DNA of 64,000 nucleotides from contig NZ_JABETO010000015.1 of assembly GCF_013055795.1 (NCBI RefSeq), positions 62,001-126,000 on the forward strand, read 5' to 3'. Under the pieces are notes generated by a model. That model saw nothing but the letters and a program-made list of their open reading frames with translations, did not search any database and was not told the DNA's origin. The translations under genes were made by a program, and so were the position numbers. Source of the DNA: Streptomyces sp. I05A-00742. GTDB lineage: Bacteria > Actinomycetota > Actinomycetes > Streptomycetales > Streptomycetaceae. Shown one piece after another: positions 1 to 8,815 of the stretch; positions within the stretch are counted from its first letter, which is position 1, and each line of letters begins with the position of its first letter.

Positions 1-1
1 G

Positions 2-1066
2 CACCTGCGGCGGACCGCCTCCGCGTGGATGGTCTTCATGGACCCGCCCCGGCACACCCGGGTCCGCGCCCTGGTCGCCAGGAGCTTCACACCCCGGGTG
101 GTCGAACGCCTGCGCCCCCGCGTCGACGACATCGCCGGCCGGCTGACCGCCGCACTGGCCGAGGAGCAACGCGCCGACCTCGTCGACCGGTTCGCCGCGC
201 CCTTCCCCATCCTGGTGATCAGCGAACTGCTGGGGGTCCGGGCGGACGACCGCCCCTGGTTCCGCGCCCGCGCGGTCGACCTCCAGCAGGCCACCAGCGC
301 CCGCGCCCGCCGGCGGAGCGACGCGTTCCGGGTGGCCGACGCGGCGGCCCGCGACCTCGACGCGTACTTCCGCACCGAGCTGGCCCGGCGCAGGGCGGCC
401 GAGGAGGGGCCGACCGGTGACGGTGACCTGATCACGGCCCTGCTGCGGGGGGCCGACGGGAAACCGCCGGCCGACGAGGAACGGCTGGGCTACGAGGAGC
501 GGCCGGCCGACGAGGAGCCGCTGGGCGACGACGTCCTGGTGGGGACGTGCGTCCACCTGCTCACGGCGGGCCACGAGACCACCACCAACCTCCTGTGCAA
601 GGGCCTGCTCGCCCTGCTCGCCCACCCGTACCAGCTCGGACTGCTGCGGACCCGGCCGGAGTTGATGCCCGCCGCCGTGGAGGAGCTGATCCGCTACGAC
701 TCCCCCGTCCAGATGATCAGCCGCCGCGCCCACGAGGACGGGGAGATCGCGGGCCGCCGCGTCAGGAAGGGCGACAAGGTGACCCTCGTCCTCGGCTCGG
801 CCAACCGCGACCCCCGCCGCTTCCCGCACCCGGACCGGCTGGACATCCGCCGCGACGCCCGGCGCCACTGCGGCTTCGGTCTTGGCATCCACTACTGCGT
901 CGGCGCGCCCCTCGCGCGCGCCGAGGCCGAGATCGGCCTCGGCCGCCTGCTCCGCGGGCTGCCGGGGCTCCGGCTGGCGGAGGAGGAGCCGGACGGCCCG
1001 GTGCGGTACGCGGACGACCTGGTGTTCCACGGGCCGTCACGGATGGTGGTGCGGACCCGGTACTGA
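2..1066 (+). CDS. Cytochrome P450 (5' end outside window)
   Basis: Heme-thiolate monooxygenase of the soluble bacterial CYP type, using ferredoxin-delivered electrons to hydroxylate or epoxidise a small molecule. The frame is open from base 2, so the N-terminus lies before the window; the first in-frame ATG (29) falls inside the conserved FMDPPRHTRVR segment and is not the true start. Visible motifs: I-helix AGHETTTN (oxygen activation), ExxR in EELIRY, and the heme loop FGLGIHYCVGAPLAR with the Cys ligand. The C-terminus is complete. An acidic insert before the I helix is a tandem duplication (467-538). It converges on an FAD monooxygenase 22 bp away, which suggests a natural-product tailoring locus. 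The substrate cannot be read from the sequence. Confidence 0.95.
   Translation, partial: HLRRTASAWMVFMDPPRHTRVRALVARSFTPRVVERLRPRVDDIAGRLTAALAEEQRADLVDRFAAPFPILVISELLGVRADDRPWFRARAVDLQQATSARARRRSDAFRVADAAARDLDAYFRTELARRRAAEEGPTGDGDLITALLRGADGKPPADEERLGYEERPADEEPLGDDVLVGTCVHLLTAGHETTTNLLCKGLLALLAHPYQLGLLRTRPELMPAAVEELIRYDSPVQMISRRAHEDGEIAGRRVRKGDKVTLVLGSANRDPRRFPHPDRLDIRRDARRHCGFGLGIHYCVGAPLARAEAEIGLGRLLRGLPGLRLAEEEPDGPVRYADDLVFHGPSRMVVRTRY
467..538 (+). repeat. 36-bp in-frame tandem duplication inside the P450 gene
   Basis: Two adjacent 36-bp units (467-502 and 503-538) encode PADEERLGYEER and PADEEPLGDDVL. They lengthen the acidic loop just before the I helix by 12 residues without breaking the frame. 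The copies differ at a few positions, so the duplication is not brand new. Confidence 0.75.
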
Positions 1067-1088
1067 TGTGAACGGTGATGTCGGTGCG

Positions 1089-2666
1089 TCAGCCCCGCAC
1101 CGACACCCACCACCGGTCCAGATACGACGCCAGTGCCGTCCGGTCGCCGGAGGCCGCGCGCAGGCCGATGTACCCGTCCGGGCGTACGAGGAGCAGCGTC
1201 CCGGCGGGCGGCCGGCCGCGCTCCCCGTGCTCGGGGCGGACACCGAAGACCTCGACCGGGGCGGAGTACCGTCCGACGAGGTCCCGGAGTTCACGGAGCC
1301 CGTCCGCGCCCGGCCCGGCGGCGTCCTCGGACACCAGGAGCGTCCACCTCCGGTACGAGAGCAGATCGTGGAGGTGCCGCCGTTCGCCGCCCGCGCGCAC
1401 CGGGAAGTCCGGCAGCCGGTCACCGGCGCGCAGCGGCCCCCGCCCGCCGGCGTCGGCGGACAGCGCGCTCGCCCGGTGGTGCCTGCCGAAGTCGCTCATC
1501 ATCATCCGCGCCCGCCGCTCCGCCAACGGGTTGCCGATCACCAGGGGCGCCGCGAGGTTCAGGGCCGCCAGGGTCAGCGGGCCCGGCGGAAGCTCCGTGA
1601 TGTTGTGGCGCATGTCCCGCATCACGCCGGCGGCCCGGTGGCGCTGTTCGGCGGAGTAGGTGTCGAGCAGGGTGTCCCGGCACCAGCCCCGGTGCACGGC
1701 GGCGAGCTTCCAGGCGAGGTTGTGGGCCCCGCACAGCCCGGTGTTGAGCCCGTGGCCGCCGACGGGTGCCCACAGGTGCGCGCTGTCGCCGGCGATCAGG
1801 GCGGCGCCGTGCCGGAGGGAGGCGGCGACGCGGTCGTGGAAACGGGCCCGGTTGACCCACAGCGGGCTCGTCGGCACCAGCCGGACGGCGGGGTCGCCCG
1901 TGGCGCGGGCGACGATCTCCCGCATCTCCTCGGTGTCCGGCGGCTCTTCCCGGCGCGGCTCGGGGTCGTCGCGGAAGGCGAAGAACCGGTATCCGCCGCC
2001 CGGTCGCGGGCTGGCGATCAGCGAGACGCCGTGGTTGAGGAAGATGTGGGTACCGTCGGTCTCCTGAGGCAGGGCCCAGTCGGCCTTGGCGTTGATCTGC
2101 ACCGCCTGGAGGTCGGCGCGCCGCTCGCCCTCGAAGGGGATGCCCAGGGTCTTGCGCACCACGCTGTGCGCACCCTCGCACCCCACCAGCCACCGGCACC
2201 CCACCGTCCGCATCCGCCCGTCGGGGCCGCGCAGATCGACCTCCGCCTCGTCGGCCCCCACCCGTACGGCCACGGCCTCGGTCGACCAGCTCACGTCCTC
2301 GCCCAGCGTCCGCAGCCGGTCGCGGAGCAGCCGGTCGGTGGCGTCCTGCTCGATCGAGAGCGGAAAGGGGAACGCCGTCCCGGGCACCCCCATGTCGTAC
2401 CGCCCCCGCACCCGGCCCCGCACATGGAACGTCCCCCGCCGCACGGACATCCCCTCGCCGGCCAGCGCCTCCACGCACCCCAGGTCCCGCAGCCCCTCCA
2501 GGGCCCGCTGCCAGATGACACAGGCACGGGCATCCCGCTTCGTACTGGGCTCCTTGTCGACCACCAGCACGTCCAGCCCGTACCGCCGCAGCCCGATCCC
2601 CAGCGCCAGCCCCGTGGGCCCGGCCCCGACGACCACCACGTCACGAACATCCCCAGAGCCGCTCAT
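1089..2666 (-). CDS. FAD-dependent aromatic monooxygenase (PHBH/PgaE-like)
   Basis: Class A flavoprotein hydroxylase of about 525 residues. The N-terminal Rossmann motif GAGPTG is at residues 14-19, the NAD(P)H/FAD 'DG' region reads LVGCEGAHSVVRKTLG, and the 'GD' FAD-ribityl motif GDSAHLWAPVGGHGLN lies near residue 290. About 120 C-terminal residues form the thioredoxin-like extension typical of polyketide hydroxylases. The reading frame is open further upstream, but the start is set at 2666 because GGGAGGGG precedes that ATG and the FAD motif follows in its usual place. The family hydroxylates phenols, aromatic polyketides or rifamycin-like substrates. Neighbouring P450 and ABM monooxygenase genes support a tailoring or detoxification role; the substrate is unknown. 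Confidence 0.93.
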   Translation of the reverse strand: MSGSGDVRDVVVVGAGPTGLALGIGLRRYGLDVLVVDKEPSTKRDARACVIWQRALEGLRDLGCVEALAGEGMSVRRGTFHVRGRVRGRYDMGVPGTAFPFPLSIEQDATDRLLRDRLRTLGEDVSWSTEAVAVRVGADEAEVDLRGPDGRMRTVGCRWLVGCEGAHSVVRKTLGIPFEGERRADLQAVQINAKADWALPQETDGTHIFLNHGVSLIASPRPGGGYRFFAFRDDPEPRREEPPDTEEMREIVARATGDPAVRLVPTSPLWVNRARFHDRVAASLRHGAALIAGDSAHLWAPVGGHGLNTGLCGAHNLAWKLAAVHRGWCRDTLLDTYSAEQRHRAAGVMRDMRHNITELPPGPLTLAALNLAAPLVIGNPLAERRARMMMSDFGRHHRASALSADAGGRGPLRAGDRLPDFPVRAGGERRHLHDLLSYRRWTLLVSEDAAGPGADGLRELRDLVGRYSAPVEVFGVRPEHGERGRPPAGTLLLVRPDGYIGLRAASGDRTALASYLDRWWVSVRG

Positions 2667-2776
2667 CAGCCCCTCCCCCGACGGCACGGCGGCACTGCCA
2701 CCTTTGCCCCCAATCGTGGGGGAAGGACCGAGGGGGTTCAATGGCGCCTCGGATCCGGCCGCACCGGCGGAACACA

Positions 2777-2817
2777 GGAGCCCCGTCCCCCTCCCCAGGG
2801 AGGGTGAACGGGGCTCC
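2777..2817 (-). terminator. Hairpin terminator between ABM and FAD monooxygenase genes
   Basis: A perfect 10-bp stem (GGAGCCCCGT at 2777-2786 paired with ACGGGGCTCC at 2808-2817) encloses a C/G-rich loop that can extend it. It sits 14 bp past the stop of the ABM gene on the minus strand, so it probably ends that transcript. There is no U tract, as is common in Streptomyces. A second short hairpin (CCCCCA/TGGGGG, 2707-2722) lies nearer the downstream gene. Confidence 0.6.
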
Positions 2818-2830
2818 GGCCGATGCGAAG

Positions 2831-3157
2831 TCAGCCGCGCGGCGACAGCTCCGCCATCGCCGACCAGCCCTCGGAGGGGACCTCGACGTTGACGATCTCG
2901 GGGGTCTTGGCGATCAGGTCGGGCATCCAGGCCATCGCCGTCCTGAAGTGCTCCGAGTTGACGTGCACCTCGCCGGCGGCGGCGTCCTTGAAGGCCTCGA
3001 CGAGGACGAACTGGTTCGGGTCCTCGACGCTCTTCGACCACTCGAAGAACAGGTTGCCCGGCTCGCTCCGCGTACCGCGGGTGAAGTCGTCAACGAGGCC
3101 GAGCCAGTCCTCGCTCCGCTCCGGGCGGATGGTGAACTTGACGACGATGAAGATCAT
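2831..3157 (-). CDS. Antibiotic biosynthesis monooxygenase (ABM/YgiN-like)
   Basis: A 108-residue single-domain dimeric alpha/beta-barrel of the ABM family. Members are cofactor-free quinol or anthrone monooxygenases, or enzymes that relieve quinone stress. It starts MIFIVVKFTIRPE, the usual first strand, followed by the central FEWSKSVEDPNQFVLVEAF strand pair and the SEHFRTAM segment typical of YgiN-like members. An AGGAG sequence precedes the ATG at about 8 bp. It is on the same strand as the FAD hydroxylase downstream, but a hairpin separates them. Quinol oxidation next to an aromatic hydroxylase is biochemically plausible but not proven. Confidence 0.9.
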   Translation of the reverse strand: MIFIVVKFTIRPERSEDWLGLVDDFTRGTRSEPGNLFFEWSKSVEDPNQFVLVEAFKDAAAGEVHVNSEHFRTAMAWMPDLIAKTPEIVNVEVPSEGWSAMAELSPRG

Positions 3158-3295
3158 GAACTGCTCCTGCGCTTGCCTGACGGGACCGGGGATTCACCCC
3201 GGATGTCCGATTATGCCGCGCGCCCTGCCGTAGACGATCTTCGGGGGTCTCCCCGGCGATTTCCCACCCCGCGTCCGACCCGTCGGGCGGGCGCC

Positions 3296-4459
3296 TCAGC
3301 GTTTGGGCCAGTGCCAGAGCGGCTCGTCCAGCATGCTCTCGCGGCCCGCGACGTCGGTCTGACCGAGGGCGTCCTTGCGGAGGGCGATGGAGTTGACGTC
3401 GATGCGGTGCCGGCCGGCGCCGCGGGCGAGGGACTCGGCCAGGCCCGGCGCGTGCGTGACCACCACGATCTGGGTGTCCCGGGCCGCGGTGAGGATCAGG
3501 TCGGCCAGCGGGGCCAGCAGATCCGGGTGCAGGCTGGACTCCGGCTCGTTGAGCACCAGCAGCGCGGGCGGCCGCGGGGTGAGCAGCGCCGCCGTCCACA
3601 GCAGATAGCGCAGGGTGCCGTCGGAGAGCTCGGCCGCGCCCAGCGGGCGCAGCAGGCCGCGCTGGCGCAGCTTGAGCTCGAAGCGGCCGCCCTCGCTGAC
3701 GATCTCCACCTCGCTGCCGGGGAACGCCGCGTCCACGGCCGCGTCCAGCGCGTCGCGGTCGCCCGTCTCGCGGATCGTCTGCAGCGCGGCGGCGACGTCC
3801 GAGCCGTCGTGCCCGAGCACCGGCGTGCGGGTGCCCACCTGCGCGCCGCGGGCGGGTGCGTGCGCGTCGGTCCGCACGTGGTCGTAGAACCGCCAGGACC
3901 GCATGTGCTCGCGCAGCCGCAGCAGGTCGGGGGCGAGCTGCGGGTCGGCGAGCTCGCTGAGCATGCTGTCGTAGGGGCGGACGGCGTTCACCGAGCTGTG
4001 CCAAGTACCCTGCGCGGTGCGGGTGCGGACGGCGGGTCCCGAGCGGTCCGAGAGCAGGGCGGCGGGGCGCAGCACGGGCCCGGCCCAGGTGCACTCCCGC
4101 TTGATCTCGGGGTCCAGGTTGAACATGGACGGCGCGCCCTCGCCGCCCGCGGTCGGTATCGGGTGCCCGAAGTCGACCGCGTACCCGAACTCGTCCCCGG
4201 CGAAGCCGAGCCGGAGGCTCGCCGCCGGCGAGCGGCCCGCCCCCTTCCGCTCCCCCGCCCACAACGTCGAGGCCAGCCCGCCCTCCCGCGCCAGCGCCGC
4301 GACCGCACCGCCCCGCGCCGCGTCGGCCAGCAGCCGCAGGGCCCGGTAGAGGCTGGACTTCCCGGTGGCATTCGCCCCGGTGACCACGTTCAGCCGCCCC
4401 AGGGGAACGATCAGACGGCGCAGGGAGCGGTAGTTCTCTACGGCGACAGTGGTGAGCAT
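3296..4459 (-). CDS. AAA family ATPase, RecF/OLD-like, without TOPRIM
   Basis: A 387-residue SMC/RecF-like ATPase. It opens with the VENYRSLRRLIVPLGRLNVV strand that precedes the P-loop in this family, followed by Walker A GANATGKS (residues 28-35). Late in the protein come the signature LSDGTLRYL, Walker B LLVLNEPESSLHP and the switch VVVTHAPGLAE. Such proteins (AAA_21/DUF3696 type) resemble the ATPase half of OLD nucleases and some phage-defence ATPases. There is no TOPRIM domain here and no nuclease partner next door, so a defence role is only possible. It stands alone between the ABM gene and tRNA-Leu. Confidence 0.88.
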   Translation of the reverse strand: MLTTVAVENYRSLRRLIVPLGRLNVVTGANATGKSSLYRALRLLADAARGGAVAALAREGGLASTLWAGERKGAGRSPAASLRLGFAGDEFGYAVDFGHPIPTAGGEGAPSMFNLDPEIKRECTWAGPVLRPAALLSDRSGPAVRTRTAQGTWHSSVNAVRPYDSMLSELADPQLAPDLLRLREHMRSWRFYDHVRTDAHAPARGAQVGTRTPVLGHDGSDVAAALQTIRETGDRDALDAAVDAAFPGSEVEIVSEGGRFELKLRQRGLLRPLGAAELSDGTLRYLLWTAALLTPRPPALLVLNEPESSLHPDLLAPLADLILTAARDTQIVVVTHAPGLAESLARGAGRHRIDVNSIALRKDALGQTDVAGRESMLDEPLWHWPKR

Positions 4460-4585
4460 CGGACCTCTCGGCGCAGGGCGGTACGGGCTTCCACCAGTGT
4501 GCCAAGGGGCACTGACAACGCCCCCGCGCCGCCGCTGGGCATGGGTTGGTCACGCGAAGCGCCGCAATGCCCTGAAAAACAGAAA

Positions 4586-4606
4586 AACCCCAGCTCAGCT
4601 GGGGTT
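4586..4606 (-). terminator. Rho-independent terminator of tRNA-Leu
   Basis: A 9-bp perfect stem (AACCCCAGC/GCTGGGGTT) with a three-base loop, followed on the minus strand by a T-rich stretch (TTTCTGTTTTTC). It lies directly downstream of the tRNA and is the most canonical intrinsic terminator in the window. Confidence 0.85.
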
Positions 4607-4614
4607 CTCTCAAG

Positions 4615-4699
4615 TGTCCGAGGGGGGACTTGAACCCCCACGCCCGATAAAGGGCACTAGCACCTCAAGCTAGCGCGTCTGCCATTCCGCCACCCGGAC
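4615..4699 (-). tRNA. tRNA-Leu (anticodon GAG)
   Basis: A class II tRNA read on the minus strand. The 7-bp acceptor stem (GTCCGGG with its 3' partner at 4616-4622) folds with discriminator A at 4615. The anticodon arm CTAGC-TTGAGGT-GCTAG gives anticodon GAG, which reads CUC/CUU leucine codons. The long variable arm has a GCCC/GGGC stem, and the T arm contains GGTTCAAGT. The 3' CCA is not encoded. CUC is a major leucine codon in this genome, so this is probably a highly used tRNA. No integrase or attachment-site duplication was seen near its 3' end. Confidence 0.96.
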
Positions 4700-4805
4700 C
4701 AGGTGTCTGTCTCCGTGGGGCGTTCCCCGCGGCGACATGGACAACTCTATCAAGGTTTCGGAGCGCCCTTCACCAGGCTTTTTACCTACGCCATAAGGTA
4801 CGTTT

Positions 4806-6170
4806 ATGGGCATCTCGGGGCATGACACCACACCTACCGGTGCGGAGCCGTCCGTCCCGGCTCCGGCCAGGCGGGTTCCCCGTCCGTTGTCGCCGTTGCG
4901 GGAGCATCTGCGGGACACGTTCTGGTTCACGCCGACGGTGGGGCTGCTGGGGGCCGTGGTGGCGGCCGGGGTGGTGATGGAGCTGGACCACTGGCTGGTC
5001 CGGGGGCTGCAGGAGGAGGGGGACTACGAGACGGTCGGCTCGCTGATCCGGATCGCGGACGACGCCAAGTCGATCGTCACGACCGTGGGGTCGGCGATGC
5101 TCACCTTCATCGGGGTGGTGTTCTCGATCTCGCTGGTGGCCCTCCAGATGGCGAGCGGGCAGTTCTCGCCGCGGGTGGTGCGGCTCTACGTGCGCAGCCG
5201 GATCACCAAGTGCACGTTCGCGGTCTTCCTGGCGACCTTCCTGTTCGCGCTGCTGGCGCAGTCCGCCTACGAGGGGGAGACGGACGCCAGGACGATCAGC
5301 ACGGTGCCGGTGTTCTCGGGCCTCGTGTGCGGACTGTTGTTGCTGGTCAGCCTCGCGCTGTTCGTGGCGTACGTGAATTCCACGCTCCGGCTGATGCGCG
5401 TGGGCCATGTCATCGACCGGATCATGCGGGAGTCGCTCCATGTCCTCGACCGGCACGCCCGGACCGCCGGGCAGGGGGCGGACCCGCCCGCCCTGCCGCC
5501 GTCGGGCCCCGAGGTCGCGCACCGGGGGCGGGCCGGGGTGCTGCGGGACGTCCACATCGCGCGGCTGGTGCGGGTGGCGCGGCGGCAGGGGGTGGTGTTG
5601 CGGCTGATTCCTCGGATCGGGGATTACGTGGTGCCGGGGACTCCCCTGTTCGCCGTGCACGGCGGACGGAGCGTGCCGCCGGCCCGGGCGCTGCGGTACA
5701 CGGTCTCCGTCGGGGTGGAACGGACGTTCCACCAGGACATCGGGTTCGGGCTCCGTCAGCTGTCCGACATCGCCCAGCGGGCCCTGTCACCCGCGGTCAA
5801 CGATCCGACCACGGCCGTGCAGTGCCTCGACCGCATCGTTCAGTTCCTGACAGCGATCGCGCACCGCCCTCTCGGCGCCCTGTGCCACAGCGATCGCGGA
5901 GGAGCTGTCCGCCTGGTGCAGGACCTGCCCGGGTGGACGGATCTCGTCGATCTCGGGCTGACCGAGATCCGGCGGTGTGCGGTGGGCAGTCCGCAGGTCA
6001 CCCGGCGGCTGATGGCGGGACTGGACGATCTGTGGGCCCTGGTGCCCCAGGAGCGGCGCCGGCCCCTGGAGCGGCACCGCACACTGCTGGAGCAGGCCGT
6101 CGCGCGCACGGTGCCGGAGGCGGCGGACCGGGAGTTCGCCCTGGAGGCCGACCGGCAGGGGATCGGGTAG
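4806..6170 (+). CDS. DUF2254 family membrane protein
   Basis: A 454-residue predicted inner-membrane protein. After a cytosolic, Pro-rich N-terminus there are four hydrophobic segments: around residues 42-62, near SAMLTFIGVVFSISLVALQM, at TFAVFLATFLFALLAQSAY, and at FSGLVCGLLLLVSLALFVAY. A soluble half follows with the family signature LSDIAQRALSPAVNDPTTA. A weak AAGGTA precedes the ATG. The family is widespread in actinobacteria and its function is unknown. It lies divergently next to tRNA-Leu with no obvious operon partner. Confidence 0.9.
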   Translation: MGISGHDTTPTGAEPSVPAPARRVPRPLSPLREHLRDTFWFTPTVGLLGAVVAAGVVMELDHWLVRGLQEEGDYETVGSLIRIADDAKSIVTTVGSAMLTFIGVVFSISLVALQMASGQFSPRVVRLYVRSRITKCTFAVFLATFLFALLAQSAYEGETDARTISTVPVFSGLVCGLLLLVSLALFVAYVNSTLRLMRVGHVIDRIMRESLHVLDRHARTAGQGADPPALPPSGPEVAHRGRAGVLRDVHIARLVRVARRQGVVLRLIPRIGDYVVPGTPLFAVHGGRSVPPARALRYTVSVGVERTFHQDIGFGLRQLSDIAQRALSPAVNDPTTAVQCLDRIVQFLTAIAHRPLGALCHSDRGGAVRLVQDLPGWTDLVDLGLTEIRRCAVGSPQVTRRLMAGLDDLWALVPQERRRPLERHRTLLEQAVARTVPEAADREFALEADRQGIG

Positions 6171-6185
6171 CCGGGCCGTTCCATC

Positions 6186-6205
6186 TCACCTGAAAGGATG
6201 AGAAT
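6186..6205. promoter_or_regulatory. TCACCTG motif upstream of the acyltransferase remnant
   Basis: TCACCTGA at 6186-6193 followed by GGATGAGAAT. Almost the same arrangement (TCACCTG, then GGATG...GAAT) occurs at 8983-9000 before the PKS gene, and the reverse complement TCAGGTGA occurs at 9030-9037. This may be a shared operator of the locus; it is based on sequence resemblance only. Confidence 0.35.
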
Positions 6206-6322
6206 ACGGTCGTCCGGCGGTTGACCGGAGGCCCGCCTGGTGTTCTGGAAGCGGGTATGCGCCCGGCCCGGCCTTGGGTGCGGGGCCTCGGGGCTCTGCC
6301 CGTGGGGAGGGCGCTGTTGTCC

Positions 6323-7736
6323 ATGTCCGATGCTTCCGCCGGTCCGGGGCCGGGGCAGCGGGATCCGTGGGGGCGGGGGTGGGCCGCTTACGCGCGGCGG
6401 CATCCGGCCGACCCGCTGGTGATCAGTCAGGCGATGTTGTGCTCAGGGATCGTCCCGTCCAGGGAGGATCTGCTGGAGATGGCGTGGATGGCCTGTGGGC
6501 TGCTGCCCGGCCTGGCGGGTGCGCGGGCCGAGGCGGCGGGTGTCCTGGGCCGGCACGTTTCCGAGGCCGTGGTCGAACCCGGGTCCGGGGAGCGGGGGCT
6601 GCGCGCGGTGCTCGGGAGGCTGGCGGTCAGGCCGCTGCCGGAACTGGGCGCGGACCTGTGGCTGGTGCGGGGATACGCGCCGGGTGCGTTCGCGTTGGTG
6701 CCCCGGGTCCATCACGGTCTGATGGACGGGGTGGGCAGCAGTGCGGTGGTCAGCCGGGTCAGTCGGATGCTGAGCGGTTCCGGCGCGGCGGCCGGGGCGC
6801 GTCCCCGGCCGGGCGGACCGCCCGCGGAGCCGGGTCGCACGGCGAAGGGCCGCGGTGGGGAAGGGGACGGAGAGGGAGCGTATGGGGGGCGTGCCGGGCG
6901 GCCTTGGCGCTGGCCGACTTCGCCTTCGGCCTCCCGCCCGCCGCGCCGTTGGCGCCGGTGCCCCTCCGCGGCCCGGACGAGCCGCTGCGGCACGGGTGGA
7001 CGTTCGTCCGGGCAGAACTGTTGCGCCCGGTGATGCGTGACTTCGGGGCCAGTGTCAACGACATCTATCTCTCCTGCCTGTCGGGGGCGTTGGGGAGCTG
7101 GATGCGGGAGCGCGCCGGTGGTGTGCCGCGCAATGTCATGGCGCTGATGCCGATCAGTATCCGTGCGCCGGGGCGCGAACTGGAGGACGGCAACCGGTTC
7201 GTCGGGGCGCGGGTGCGGTTGCCGGTCGGCGAGACGGACCCGGCGCGCAGGCTGACGGCGGTGATGGAACGGACGCGGGCGGCGCGGCGGTCTTCGGCCC
7301 GTGCGGAGGTGGAGCGGCTGCTGGACCGGTGTCCGGACGCCGTGGCGACGTGATCCTGCGGCGCAGTCTGCGGCCGGAGGTGAGTTCTCTTCTCACGACG
7401 AATGTGCCCGGGCCCCCGGGGGAGTTCAGGGTGCGGAGCTGGCGGTTGGAGCACGTGGTGCCGTTGACTTTCCTTCCCCCGGGGCACGCCCTGGCGGCCA
7501 CGATCATGGACTACGGCGGTGAGGTGTGTGTCAGTTTCACCGCGCGTGCGCACCTCGCCGACACGGACGGACTGCCGAGGATGTTCGGTGAGGCGGTGCG
7601 CGAGCTGTGCGCCGCGCCGGGCGCCCGCGGCCCGGGCGGCGGCCGGGGTGATACCGGCGGCCTGCGCCAGGGGCCCGAGGTAAGAGAAGTACGACGCTAC
7701 GGGCGGGAGGGGGCCGCCAGGGCTTGTGCGAGGTAG
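6323..7736 (+). pseudogene. WS/DGAT-type O-acyltransferase broken by two frameshifts
   Basis: A wax ester synthase/diacylglycerol acyltransferase-like protein readable only across three frames. The first frame carries the catalytic HHxxxDG motif (VHHGLMDGVGS, near 6706). Coding passes into a second frame near a run of six Gs at 6884-6889, giving ALADFAFGLPPAAPLAP, then FGASVNDIYLSCLSGALGSW and MPISIRAPG. It passes into a third near 7345, giving LRPEVSSLLTTNVPGPPGEF and PLTFLPPGHALAATIMDYGG. Family members transfer acyl-CoA or acyl-ACP chains to alcohols. As read, no full-length enzyme is made; sequencing error at the G run cannot be excluded. The start is uncertain (6221-6323). The 3' end overlaps the convergent reductase gene by 40 bp. 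Confidence 0.8.
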
Positions 7737-8815
7737 CCGGTGTCGATGGGGAGCGGGGCGGGCAGGCCACCGATGTGCCGCAGCAGGTGGGTGCGGTCGT
7801 ATGTGCGCTGGTGGGTGTTGTAGGAGAGCAGGTAGCCGAACTCCCGGACGGCGTACGCCTCCAGAGGGGTGGGGTCGGGGATGTGGGGGGTGATGTGGGC
7901 GGACAGGCCCGGTTGCGCCGCCTCGAAGGCCCGGGCGATCAGTTGTGCCGGGGTGTTGTCCGGGTGGGTGAGATGAGCGGTGAGCACGCCGGGCTCATGG
8001 TGGGCGGCGGCGGTGCGGACCATGGCCTGGACCGCCCAGTCGGTCTGGAGGAGGTTGAGTGAGCCGTCGGGGGGACCCTGGAGGCGGAAACGCATCGCCG
8101 CCGGGGCGGCTCGGCCGGGGTCGTGCGGTGCGCCCGCGCCACTGCCGCGCCGGGCGCGTGCCCGGAGTGTGGTGCGCATGGTCCGGGCCAGGAAGGCGAA
8201 GGGGTGCTGCGGCAGCCCGTCGGGGGCGGGGCGGTTGTCGACAAGGACGCCCGGCCGCAGGACGGTGACCGTGCGTGAGCGGGTGCGGGCCCAGTGCCGG
8301 ACGGTCCGTTCGGCGGTGAACTTGCTTTCCTCGTAGGCGTTGTGGAAGCCGGCCGCGTCGCACAGGTCCGTTTCCCGGATCAGGCCGCGGGTACGACGGC
8401 CGGCGACGTAGGCGGTGCTGACGTGGACGAGGTGGACGCGGGAGGTACGGTCGGCCAGTTCCAGGATGCGACGGGTGCCGATGACGTTGGCGCGGTGGAT
8501 GGGGAGGGGGTCTCCGTGCAGGGCGATCGAGGCGGCGCAGTGCCAGATGGTGGTGAGGCCGTCGAGGGCCTCGTCGTGCGGGAGCGGTCCGGGACGGGAC
8601 AGGTCGGCACGCAGGCAGCGCAGGCGGCCGAACGCCCCGGGCCGCAGCGTGCCCTCGGTGTCGAGCCAGGTGACGGCCGTGCGGATGCGCCGGAGCAGCA
8701 CCGCCGGCTCGTCGCGGCCGAGGAGGACGACGGGGGTGTCGTCCTCCTCGGTCAGCAGGTGGTGCAGCAGCCGGCTGCCGAGGTACCCGGTGGCGCCGGT
8801 GATGAGGACGGACAC
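7697..8815 (-). CDS. NAD(P)-dependent thioester reductase (extended SDR)
   Basis: A 372-residue extended short-chain dehydrogenase of the Lys2/carboxylic-acid-reductase R-domain type. It starts with VLITGATGYLGSRLLHHLL (NADP-binding GxxGxxG), has IWHCAASIALHGDP, the HVSTAYVAG strand carrying the catalytic Ser/Thr, and the YEESKFTAE active-site YxxxK. GTG at 8815 is chosen because GGAAGGA lies about 9 bp upstream and the Rossmann strand begins immediately. In NRPS/PKS systems such domains release a carrier-bound thioester as aldehyde or alcohol. Here it is free-standing and divergent from a PKS that has no thioesterase, so chain release is the natural hypothesis. Confidence 0.88.
   Translation of the reverse strand: MSVLITGATGYLGSRLLHHLLTEEDDTPVVLLGRDEPAVLLRRIRTAVTWLDTEGTLRPGAFGRLRCLRADLSRPGPLPHDEALDGLTTIWHCAASIALHGDPLPIHRANVIGTRRILELADRTSRVHLVHVSTAYVAGRRTRGLIRETDLCDAAGFHNAYEESKFTAERTVRHWARTRSRTVTVLRPGVLVDNRPAPDGLPQHPFAFLARTMRTTLRARARRGSGAGAPHDPGRAAPAAMRFRLQGPPDGSLNLLQTDWAVQAMVRTAAAHHEPGVLTAHLTHPDNTPAQLIARAFEAAQPGLSAHITPHIPDPTPLEAYAVREFGYLLSYNTHQRTYDRTHLLRHIGGLPAPLPIDTGYLAQALAAPSRP

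Noticed and set aside
3296..4459. Complete OLD-family or Gabija-like defence system
   Set aside because: The ATPase lacks a TOPRIM domain and no helicase or nuclease gene adjoins it.
4615..4699. tRNA-Leu as an integration site for a mobile element
   Set aside because: No integrase, no repeat of the tRNA 3' end within the window, and ordinary chromosomal genes on both sides.
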